Part shown: positions 18,401 to 24,959 of the stretch, in pieces
Position numbering within the stretch: position 1 is the stretch's first letter
Layout: each line of letters opens with the position of its first letter
DNA from: a virus
Direction: 5' to 3' (one strand)
IMG/VR virus record: IMGVR_UViG_3300025849_000141
Location: 1 to 31,216 of that record
Length of the DNA: 31,216 nt
Notes under the pieces: generated by a model
Seen by the model: the letters and a program-made list of their open reading frames with translations, nothing else
The model's database searches: none
What the model was told of the DNA's origin: nothing
Position numbers and translations under genes: made by a program

Positions 18401-19693
18401 AGTGCCATTGTGGAATATCTGTAAGTCGTCAGAATTACCAAAACCTGCGTACTCACCGTCATCCATTCTTAAGCCGTCACAGTCAACCGTACCTGTTACG
18501 TCTATGCCTGTTTTTGTTGCTACCAGTACGTCTACTTGCCCTACGCCAGCATCATGACTCCGAAGAACTATACTGTCGTCTGCATCATCTTTACATTGAA
18601 TTACTAATGCTGTTGTCGTACCCGTTAACTCTGTAAATATCTGAGCGTTATCAGTAACGTCAGTAGTAAATTTTATAGCGTCAGCTTCAACCGTACCTGT
18701 TACGTTTATGCCATCTGTACTTGCTGTTAAAGCATCTACTAGAGTGCCAGTACCACCACTACCAAGTCTTAATTTAATATAATCCGCTTCATTATCAGCT
18801 TGCTGAATAATTAAACTAGAATCGTTACTGTCTACGGAATTTGCTTCAGTAAAAATTGTAGATCCGTCACTTAGATCGTTTGAAGAATCGTTTAAAACAA
18901 TCATCTTACAAGCTATAGTGCCTGTAGTTGTTGTAGTCTCACCACCAGTTAGATCAATGTAGTCAGTAGTAACACCTCCTGTTACGTCTACGCCTGTCTC
19001 TGTGGTTTCTAGCTTAGTATTTGCACCGCCGTGTTGTAAGGCTACTTTTGCACCCGATCTTAAAAATAAGTCATCGACTAAGGAGTTGATTATTGAAAGG
19101 TCTGATACTTCAGAATGAGATATTCTTAAATCGTAATCATCAGAGTTAGGAGTTTTTAAATCTAAGTGTGCGAGGTTTTCTGCACCAATTTCAATTGATG
19201 CTTCTTGGTCGGCTACTTCTCCGTCAAAGGTACTTGCTACTTGGAATACAGCTCTTCCTGTTGTGCTTGTTACTGACGCAACAGCGTTTCCGCTAGAAGT
19301 CTGAACAGCCAAACTATCAGCAGCAACCGTACCTGTTACCGTAGCACTATCGACATACAAGTCTTTAAAGCGCTTAGCAGTTGTACCAATATCTACATCG
19401 CTATCTAAACTCGGTTCAATAACACCATCTTTAAACGAAAGCTGAAGTGCTGCCGCACCGCTTACATTTGTATAGAAGTTTAATTGGTCAGTAGCTTCAG
19501 TAGTTGTGATCTTAGTAAAGGTATCAGCAGAACTAATCAGAGGAACATAAGCACCTGAGTCTACGTCACCGTTATGAGTGTGACCTGTGCTCTCATCAAA
19601 AGCTACTGAAACATTATTAAACTCAGTAGTAAAGTCCTCTGCGTCAATAGTCTCACCATTTGTAAAAGTCTTTGTTTTAGTATAACCTGTCAT
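15467..19693 (-). CDS. Tail fibre with YadA-head-like repeats and S74 intramolecular chaperone (1408 aa)
   Basis: The N-terminus (MTGYTKTKTFTNGETIDAED, then AFDESTGHTHNGDVDSGAY) is the usual particle-anchoring start of phage fibres. Residues about 100-760 hold repeated units around LETTETGIDVTGTVEAD, several copies each followed by a beta-rich block. Residues about 865-1210 contain roughly 19 units of the NxAIGxxAlxxltTGsN type, the left-handed roll found in YadA heads and trimeric fibres. The last 104 residues are a peptidase S74 domain: SSDYRLKENVSPL (1305-1317), EGFIAHEIQEVVP, and a coiled-coil end LQEAIEKIEQLEERISALEA. Known S74 domains fold the trimer and then cut themselves off just before the conserved Ser, here Ser1305 or 1306. 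This is the receptor-binding fibre. Confidence 0.92.
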   Translation of the reverse strand: MTGYTKTKTFTNGETIDAEDFTTEFNNVSVAFDESTGHTHNGDVDSGAYVPLISSADTFTKITTTEATDQLNFYTNVSGAAALQLSFKDGVIEPSLDSDVDIGTTAKRFKDLYVDSATVTGTVAADSLAVQTSSGNAVASVTSTTGRAVFQVASTFDGEVADQEASIEIGAENLAHLDLKTPNSDDYDLRISHSEVSDLSIINSLVDDLFLRSGAKVALQHGGANTKLETTETGVDVTGGVTTDYIDLTGGETTTTTGTIACKMIVLNDSSNDLSDGSTIFTEANSVDSNDSSLIIQQADNEADYIKLRLGSGGTGTLVDALTASTDGINVTGTVEADAIKFTTDVTDNAQIFTELTGTTTALVIQCKDDADDSIVLRSHDAGVGQVDVLVATKTGIDVTGTVDCDGLRMDDGEYAGFGNSDDLQIFHNGTNSYIQDVGTGILSIQSNGDSITMVDSVNARTMAQFNTGGTTSLSWAGSTDTGTKLETTETGIDVTGTIECDTSLQIQSTGSSGHAMPDFYLTNLETAVDEQNLGMIHFRGYNNASTPTLELYADIYAQQVDVSEGAEQGKVVIQARNGAGYVNALEATKDGITVGGQITLPSSDSDSCSIATTVTETATHLDFKLRDDDADSFRFRFDHYEDGVADYVNAVQIKPNSSIAGSAKYVLDVTGKVVAEGFNGTGSVIVTDFIDDDTFGTATDTNVPTAESVKAYVDNNVGGITSVIAGDGLTGGSTSGAATVTAVGGIGITASADSLDLDFTELADMTANVAGTTEIILNDANTESRKAISEIDLSAFNNDLTFANTDTTYTAGTGLTLSEGDEFSVNEEQTQITSVGTLSALNVTGDLTLNSSYPTGTENTFVGAATRTALTGVTSHNVGVGSTALGSLTTGDDNSAIGSSALASLTTGSNNVALGKLAGYSSATSSDNIAIGKSSLYTGVSASSNTAIGSNALYSLTAGNFNVAIGENSARRLTAGTSNIFIGLNAGYNADDQSYGISIGRDAGRGAAPTGETVNFTGGDNCIAIGYFSQGSTTTATNNTSLGFYSAFAITTGSLNTIIGTNAGKNITTGTSNSSLGHNALFTNTTGTENVALGAFAASQYTASYRVCVGKSAGQWSSANGATLIGRKAGMGSAITEATGAYTVAVGYESLQALTTGGQNIAVGGSSGTLVSEGDNNILIGYKAGEDITTADNNVIIGGFSGFGHGLDLRTNGNKVVLSTGAADARPILYGSGSAVTIPGGATDIEWTTTTGGLRFSGIAGTTYLQWSRPSTQTGSIYFARFHHNNAEIGNIITTTTGVAYNTSSDYRLKENVSPLTESINRLKALKPCTFNFITEPTKNEEGFIAHEIQEVVPQAVSGDKDAVDENGDIDAQGLDTSRLVPLLTAALQEAIEKIEQLEERISALEA

Positions 19694-19697
19694 TCTT

Positions 19698-21299
19698 TTA
19701 TCTCCTGCCTGCTGGCACGTAATCTATGAAAAGACCATTAATACGGTAAGAACCTTTTTGGTCGTCACTTATAATTGAAAAGTTTGCTGTGTGTCCACTG
19801 CCCTGAACAGCCTGTCTAACCATCGGATCACCGATACCGCCATAAGCGCTTTCCCCATACCTTGAAAGTCCATATACAGAAGGTACAGGAATCGTAGTCA
19901 TTACATAAGGGGTTGGTTGCGGAGCCTCTACGCTGTTATAATCGTATCTAACATGTAGTGTTGGGATTACAGTAGACTCAGGGCTGATTGAGACTTTTAC
20001 ATAGTGTAGTGTTTTTCTGCTACCCACGTCTCCGAAATCATAGAACGGGGTGACGTACCTAGAGTTTATATTGAAAGCAACCCCTTCGTTATAAAAACTT
20101 TTACCTTGATCATGTAAATATACATAACCGTTTTTATCACCATGATAATATTTTTCTACACCATCTGTATCAAAACTTGAATCCAAAGCATGAGCTTGAA
20201 TACCTACTGTTTCTGACCACTCAAAACCGTTATTAGTTAGTGTGCCTATGATGCCTTTAGAGCCTGATACAAGCTCGTCAGCTTCTGAGTAGAAAAGTCT
20301 ATATTGATTTTTACTTCGAATGACAGCGCTTGAAACAATAAGATTATTAATATTTTTTGCAAGCTTTGCAAATGTGGGCTGGACTTGACGACTGATTGAG
20401 CTTAACTCTACGTCACCAATACGGGCTGTACCTGCAACTGTGCGTATGCCATCAGAACTCAGAAATACTAAATCGCCGCCTATCTCTTGTATACTACCGG
20501 CTGCAATGCACCCTACGTTTGTAGTAATAGGTACTATAGCTTCCCCGTCATTTACGCCAGCTCCCATGTTAACAAACTTATGGATGCTGTTAGCACAAAA
20601 TATAATAACGTCATTACGGAAACTTTTTAAACCTACAATAGTATCTCCAAGAACTAAGTGTGCTCCTGTCGAAAAGTTAGTGACGCTACCTACAGAACTA
20701 TAATATAAAGAAGTTCCTGCTCCTACCACGAGGCGTGTTTCGTGTCGAGTACCTACAGACGGTGTGGTGGCTGAGTCTACTACGAATTCATGGCCGTTAT
20801 AAGTTCGAGTATCTAAATCGCCAGTGCCTTTAATTGTAAGAGTAAACGGCAGGTTATCACCGTCTAAAATAACTACAGTTCCATTGTCTCCTATACCTTC
20901 TTCATACACAAAGCTTGTCTGGCCTTGACCTGTTCTATCTACAAGAGTTTTACCACCACCAGTTACGAAATACTCAGCATACGTGTGATCTGTATTAGTT
21001 TGTCCGGCTCTAGCTACATTGACCCAAGTTATACCGTCTATTGTAAACATAATAGCGCTGCCGGAACAAACAAGTAGTCCTCCCGCATAAGCCATGATAC
21101 CTTTAATATCCGCAGTTCCATTTGGCTTAGCTGTACCGTAAGGAGTGTAACCATTAATTCTACGGTATCCGGAGTCTGAATCGACCTCAAAGTTTTGAAG
21201 CTCTATAGCTGTTCCGGGCGCACCCAAAGCAGCGAGCTGATTAGTATTAGTATCTAATCCGCCTTTACATACAAAACCAAAAGGTTGTGAAGCAGCCAT
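19698..21299 (-). CDS. Tail hub/nozzle protein, 533 aa
   Basis: Starts at ATG 21299 with a one-base overlap (TAATG) with the adaptor gene. The protein is beta-rich throughout, with many short strands and Gly turns (LDTNTNQLAALGAPGTAIEL, NGYTPYGTAKPNG, RTVAGTARIGDVELSSISRQ), consistent with a propeller-like or multi-domain tail body. It lies directly after the adaptor and before the fibre, the place held by T7 gp12 or P22 gp10. It is most likely the major tail tube/nozzle protein that docks to the adaptor and holds the fibres. Which of the two known families it belongs to cannot be settled by eye. Confidence 0.8.
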   Translation of the reverse strand: MAASQPFGFVCKGGLDTNTNQLAALGAPGTAIELQNFEVDSDSGYRRINGYTPYGTAKPNGTADIKGIMAYAGGLLVCSGSAIMFTIDGITWVNVARAGQTNTDHTYAEYFVTGGGKTLVDRTGQGQTSFVYEEGIGDNGTVVILDGDNLPFTLTIKGTGDLDTRTYNGHEFVVDSATTPSVGTRHETRLVVGAGTSLYYSSVGSVTNFSTGAHLVLGDTIVGLKSFRNDVIIFCANSIHKFVNMGAGVNDGEAIVPITTNVGCIAAGSIQEIGGDLVFLSSDGIRTVAGTARIGDVELSSISRQVQPTFAKLAKNINNLIVSSAVIRSKNQYRLFYSEADELVSGSKGIIGTLTNNGFEWSETVGIQAHALDSSFDTDGVEKYYHGDKNGYVYLHDQGKSFYNEGVAFNINSRYVTPFYDFGDVGSRKTLHYVKVSISPESTVIPTLHVRYDYNSVEAPQPTPYVMTTIPVPSVYGLSRYGESAYGGIGDPMVRQAVQGSGHTANFSIISDDQKGSYRINGLFIDYVPAGRR

Positions 21300-22069
21300 T
21301 AAATAAATCTCACTCTGTCATCTTTGAAGTACGAAGGCGTAGGCTCAATAAGATTTGAACGCATAGACTTCATTCCTTTTTTATAGTCATCAAGTGCAAA
21401 TGCAGCCGACTGTGGATTGTCTTTAAACTGCCAGATGTAGTAACGTGCTTTAGCAAGTAAGACAGAGGTGTACATTTCGGGGAATACGATTACGTCAGTA
21501 GACGCTGAAAGCTTTGTAGGTAGTACCCACGCAGTAAACCATATTTTATATACTTTATCGGGGAGGGGGCTTAGACCGAACTTGCGTCCATCAGGGCTTC
21601 TGATCACACGAGCAGGTTCGCCGTAAGTTTGTGCATCCGCATCATCTAAGTTTTCGCTGATACGATAATAATCTTTCCACTCTTCTGTGGTTGTGTAGCG
21701 TAAGTTATTCGCTGAGTAAGGTGCAGTCTCTCCTGCTACTCCTACTGTTGTCATATAGAATGTATCCCAATCTATAGAACTATAATCTTGTGTGTGTGAG
21801 CCGTTTGTTTTTAGCTCATAGAATCTTTGACCTGCAACAGTATCTACAGATATATTTCCTAACATCGGGTCGTTAACACCACCTGATTCAGTAACAGTTA
21901 GAAAAGGCCATTGAGGTTCTTCATTGATAATATCGAAGTACGCACGATTAACGCAGTCTTTAACGTATGCTTGGATGCCAAGGGCTTGTCCAAAGTCACC
22001 CGTTGTTAACGGTACTTCATTTAACTCACGAAGAAGTTCATTAGTCAAATCTAAATATGATGTTGCCAT
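21299..22069 (-). CDS. Head-to-tail adaptor, 256 aa
   Basis: An ORF from ATG 22069, adjacent to the stop of the 54-residue gene. The N-terminus (SYLDLTNELLRELNEVPLTT, then QAYVKDCVNRAYFDIINEEPQWPFL) is the pattern seen at the start of podophage adaptor proteins (T7 gp11/P22 gp4 class): a helical segment binding the portal followed by xVNxAYxDIxNxexxWPFL. The rest is mixed alpha/beta, with a helical end (SVLLAKARYYIWQFKDN) and basic tail. It should form the ring below the portal that seals the head and carries the nozzle. Confidence 0.8.
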   Translation of the reverse strand: MATSYLDLTNELLRELNEVPLTTGDFGQALGIQAYVKDCVNRAYFDIINEEPQWPFLTVTESGGVNDPMLGNISVDTVAGQRFYELKTNGSHTQDYSSIDWDTFYMTTVGVAGETAPYSANNLRYTTTEEWKDYYRISENLDDADAQTYGEPARVIRSPDGRKFGLSPLPDKVYKIWFTAWVLPTKLSASTDVIVFPEMYTSVLLAKARYYIWQFKDNPQSAAFALDDYKKGMKSMRSNLIEPTPSYFKDDRVRFI

Positions 22070-22234
22070 TTACTTTTCCTCGGTAGTTTTTTTATCTTTC
22101 TTTTTAAAGATTGCATCCCAGTTGTCGTCAAAGTTCTTTTTAGACTCTCCAGTATATACTGAACTATTTACTTTAACTACTTTTCTTATATTCATCACTG
22201 CTGGTTTAGTTGGTGAACCTATTACATTAGACAT
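22070..22234 (-). CDS. Small basic protein between capsid and adaptor genes, 54 aa
   Basis: The start is ATG 22234 with GAGGT nine bases upstream, and the TAA stop directly precedes the adaptor ATG. The sequence runs MSNVIGSPTKPAVMNIRKVV, then KVNSSVYTGESKKNFDDNWD, and ends AIFKKKDKKTTEEK. It is hydrophilic and Lys-rich with no membrane span. It is the first gene after the capsid terminator and its ribosome site lies just beyond the terminator's U-tract. Its role is unknown; a minor head or neck protein is plausible by position. Confidence 0.7.
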   Translation of the reverse strand: MSNVIGSPTKPAVMNIRKVVKVNSSVYTGESKKNFDDNWDAIFKKKDKKTTEEK

Positions 22235-22244
22235 TTCAATACCT

Positions 22245-22275
22245 CTAAAAAGATTGAGGGGCTTTTACACCCCTC
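22245..22275 (-). terminator. Rho-independent terminator after the capsid gene
   Basis: On the minus strand, 17 bases after the capsid stop, GAGGGG-TGTAAAAG-CCCCTC forms a six-base-pair GC-rich stem (plus-strand 22256-22275), followed by AATCTTTTT. Placement just behind the gene needed in the largest amount suggests partial termination that lowers tail and lysis expression relative to capsid. Confidence 0.8.
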
Positions 22276-22291
22276 GCTCTTAGTCTACATA

Positions 22292-23275
22292 TTAATCTAA
22301 AGAAGATACATATGCTTTTGCTAGTGCTTCAGGGCGTAAAACTTTCGCACCGAATACATGCAAGCCACGACAGATGTCGCCGAAGCTAGTCTGACTACGC
22401 AAGACTTCAGTGTTCACGATAGTCTGTGCAGTAGATACCGCAGACATGTGACCAGCCAAGATTTCTTGCACTGCGCCGCCTTGAGTAGCAGCCGGAGTGT
22501 TATTCGACTTATACATTTCAAAGCCTCGTAACTTACCAGAGCTTACTAGACCGTTGCGGATTGAGCCTTGGCCGCCGTTAAAGTCAACAGACATTAACTT
22601 AGAGCTAGACTGGCTTAATTGCTCGTAGAACCAAGGTGGAGCTACGAAGTAACGACCTTCTTCTGGAACATTTTGCTCATCAAGAATACGAGCTAAACGA
22701 GCCATGATGTCAAGAGGATCTACAGCACCGCCAGTAACACCAGAGATGTCGATTGGTTTATCAGCAGCATCAGCACCGTCAATAGTGTCTACGTCAGTTG
22801 TATCGTCACCGCCAACAATGCCACCAGTACCTACACCAGCAAACATTTTTGCTAGTACTGCTGTGTCATACGCATCTTTCAAAGCGTAAGCAGCAGATGA
22901 AGCAGCTACTTCTTTGAAGTTTACGTGAGACATTTTGCTTTCAATATCATCAACGACGAATTTGAATGCTTTTGCTGTATCAACAACTAACGAAGTTTCT
23001 TTGTCAGTTAAAGGTGTTGCATCAGTGTCCGCACCACGAGTGTAATCATGCACAGTGATTTCTGGTTCTTTGATGATCTGTACAGAGTCACCGAAAGATG
23101 AGATTTCACCAGCGTAATCAGTGTTAGTGATTGCTTCTACTACTGAAGCTTTACGGAAAAAGTTTTGTACTTTTTTCGAATAGACTTCTGGTAAGAAAAG
23201 ACCGTTAGTTTGGCCTGCGATTTGTGTGTCAAAGTTACCGGGTGCTGGATTACCTGCGCCTTGGAATTTAGCCAT
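22292..23275 (-). CDS. Major capsid protein, 327 aa
   Basis: Starts at ATG 23275 with AGGAG eight bases upstream. The pattern is that of HK97-fold major capsid proteins of podophages: an N-terminal arm, then FLPEVYSKKVQNFFRKASVV, a strand region SFGDSVQIIKEPEITVHDY, PLTDKETSLVVDTAKAFKFVVDDIE (split here as the spine-helix entry), and the C-terminal HVFGAKVLRPEALAKAY. At 327 residues it is in the T7 gp10A size range and shorter than the P22 coat protein. It lies after the scaffold and before a strong terminator, the canonical place. It forms the icosahedral shell; no Ig-like extension is present. Confidence 0.9.
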   Translation of the reverse strand: MAKFQGAGNPAPGNFDTQIAGQTNGLFLPEVYSKKVQNFFRKASVVEAITNTDYAGEISSFGDSVQIIKEPEITVHDYTRGADTDATPLTDKETSLVVDTAKAFKFVVDDIESKMSHVNFKEVAASSAAYALKDAYDTAVLAKMFAGVGTGGIVGGDDTTDVDTIDGADAADKPIDISGVTGGAVDPLDIMARLARILDEQNVPEEGRYFVAPPWFYEQLSQSSSKLMSVDFNGGQGSIRNGLVSSGKLRGFEMYKSNNTPAATQGGAVQEILAGHMSAVSTAQTIVNTEVLRSQTSFGDICRGLHVFGAKVLRPEALAKAYVSSLD

Positions 23276-23309
23276 GAGATGTTACTCCTAAAAAAAGAAA
23301 AGTTTAGAA

Positions 23310-24146
23310 TTAACGCACTCGTCCTTCCATGATAGCTTGATCAATTTCTTGTTCGTGCTTATCATACTGGTCGAGACTAAGCGAATTAATTTCCCGTTGT
23401 GTCCAGATCTTAGCTTCATCAGTGCCTACATTAGTTGTTTTAGTAGATACCATGTCCGCTGCTGATCCAGTGGTTTGTGACGCTTTAGCCCTACGTTTAC
23501 CTTTAGTAGAAATTCCAGATTCCATTTTATAAAGATCAATAGCTTTAACTGCAAGTTGTACATTGTCTGGGTTATCGTAGATCCAACCTTGAATTGCTTC
23601 AGGTTGTTCTTTAGCCCAGCTATGAAAATTGTCATCACCTCGAATATCTTCGAAGTCAGGATGACGATCCCGTAAAGTTTCTTCAGCTTCTCTTCGTGCT
23701 ATCGTGTTTTCACGATCTTGGATCATGTCCATTTTAGCTTGAAGTGCTTTAGTTTGTGTCTCAGTTTTCATGTGAGCCACAGTCTCTACTGTATCATATA
23801 GGTCAGGGTATTGGTTTTTAAATGCTTCTAAATCTTCTGCGCTTTTTAACTGGACGTTTGGAGCAGTGCTCTCAGCCGCAGCTTGCAGTTCTAATTCTCG
23901 CTGTTTAAAACCAGAAACCTTCTCATCATAATGTTTCTTTAAGTCATCGTATCGTTTCTTATAGTTGGTTCTTTGCTTCTTCTCAGTAGCTTCTTCAGGG
24001 GCCTCTTCGGGGGTAGCCTGTTTACTATCTGGTCGTTCAAAGAATACTCCGTCTGCTGATCCTGAACTTCCTTCATCTGGCGTATGCCAAGACTTTTTAG
24101 AGTTGTAAGGGTTTGCAGTTTCTTCTACTACTTGTTCGTTAGACAT
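23310..24146 (-). CDS. Scaffold protein, 278 aa
   Basis: Starts at ATG 24146 with AGGAG ten bases upstream. The N-terminal 60 residues are polar and Pro/Glu/Ser-rich and probably disordered. Residues 60-175 are highly charged coiled-coil sequence (KKRYDDLKKHYDEKVSGFKQ, ENTIARREAEETLRDRHPDF), and the C-terminus is charged and helical with a basic segment (STKGKRRAKASQ) near 215. Length, acidic-helical character and position directly upstream of the capsid gene are those of podophage scaffold proteins, which guide procapsid assembly and then leave. No protease domain is visible. Confidence 0.8.
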   Translation of the reverse strand: MSNEQVVEETANPYNSKKSWHTPDEGSSGSADGVFFERPDSKQATPEEAPEEATEKKQRTNYKKRYDDLKKHYDEKVSGFKQRELELQAAAESTAPNVQLKSAEDLEAFKNQYPDLYDTVETVAHMKTETQTKALQAKMDMIQDRENTIARREAEETLRDRHPDFEDIRGDDNFHSWAKEQPEAIQGWIYDNPDNVQLAVKAIDLYKMESGISTKGKRRAKASQTTGSAADMVSTKTTNVGTDEAKIWTQREINSLSLDQYDKHEQEIDQAIMEGRVR

Positions 24147-24189
24147 ATTGTCACACTCCTATTGGGGCTTTTCGTCTTTCAAGGTGGCT

Positions 24190-24205
24190 GTTTAGTTAGC
24201 TAAAC
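24190..24205. other. Short hairpin in the 137-bp gap before the scaffold gene
   Basis: GTTTAG-TTAG-CTAAAC can form a six-base-pair stem with a four-base loop. It lies in the only sizeable gap of the head gene cluster (24147-24283). There is no U-tract, so it is not a clear terminator; it could be an RNA stability or processing element. No promoter was recognised in this gap. Confidence 0.35.
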
Positions 24206-24283
24206 GTAACAGGGTCTCGAATTAAAAGGTGGCCTCTAGGTTAAAAGTTAGTAAGGGGCTAAGGGTCTAGGTAGCCTTACTGA

Positions 24284-24868
24284 TTATAAAAGACTTGGCA
24301 TTTGATTAGCAGACATCATTTGTTTTTTAATGTCTCTATTCGTGTCGTCAACTTCAGTTACTCCGTATGTTTTTTCATTTTGGAGTGGGTCTTCAGTTAA
24401 ACCGCCAAATGCTTTAGGTACTCGACCGCCTTCATCAAAAGCTTGCTCTGCCTCATCCATCATAAGTTGGAGGTTTTCAGCGCCAATTGAATCAACAGCC
24501 TTTTTGGTGAAAACAAATTCACCGTCCGATAACCTAGCTGGTATCGAATCTGATACTCCAGTACCAATTCCTTCTACGGAACCTTCACCAGAGAATTCTG
24601 CTGCAACGTCTAAGACTTTATCAAAGACCATTGCTAATTCTACATTGCTTTCTAAAGCTTCTGAAAGCATGTCTTGTTCGTCTTCTGTAAGAGCTTCGCC
24701 TAATACGAAGTCTTGGAAAGTGTCTACCATTTCATCATCAGGTAGTTGTGAAGCTTCTGCTGCTTCTACTTCATCTTCAGGGATGTTAGAGTATGTATCT
24801 TCTAATTCCATTTCAGGCGTAGTGAGCATTGAGCCTTCATTATATTTAACTTTCATTTTATCATACAT
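24284..24868 (-). CDS. Acidic conserved phage protein between portal and scaffold, 194 aa
   Basis: Starts at ATG 24868 (AGGA about ten bases upstream); an alternative ATG is at 24856. The protein is very acidic (residues 20-90) with a distinctive block at 100-140: GIGTGVSDSIPARLSDGEFV followed by FTKKAVDSIGAENLQLMMDE. I recognise GxGTGxSDSIPAxLSDGEFV as a recurrent motif in structural-region proteins of environmental phages, but know no function for it. Position between portal and scaffold suggests a role in head assembly. It does not look like a protease: no Ser-His-Asp or Ser-Lys arrangement stands out. Confidence 0.75.
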   Translation of the reverse strand: MYDKMKVKYNEGSMLTTPEMELEDTYSNIPEDEVEAAEASQLPDDEMVDTFQDFVLGEALTEDEQDMLSEALESNVELAMVFDKVLDVAAEFSGEGSVEGIGTGVSDSIPARLSDGEFVFTKKAVDSIGAENLQLMMDEAEQAFDEGGRVPKAFGGLTEDPLQNEKTYGVTEVDDTNRDIKKQMMSANQMPSLL

Positions 24869-24872
24869 ATTA

Positions 24873-24959
24873 TTATGTCCTGTTCTTAGCTTCAGAAACT
24901 TGATCTTGAAGTGTCTCTAGGTTAACCAGAGAATTCACTCTCCCCTGCCTGCGGTACAT
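24873..24959 (-). CDS. Possible 28-residue ORF overlapping the portal end
   Basis: An in-frame ATG at 24959 gives MYRRQGRVNSLVNLETLQDQ and a Lys/Asn end, filling the gap between the portal stop (24922) and the next gene. AGGA lies just three bases before the ATG, too close to be a convincing ribosome site; a GTG start further on (GTGAATTCTC, preceded by GGGGAGA) is also possible. It is offered because the portal-to-next-gene gap is otherwise empty of signals. Weak. Confidence 0.2.
   Translation of the reverse strand: MYRRQGRVNSLVNLETLQDQVSEAKNRT

Noticed and set aside
24330-24920. 196-residue plus-strand open frame
   Set aside because: Exact antisense of the acidic 194-residue gene, Ser-rich because GAA/GAT codons read backwards; no recognised domain or ribosome site.
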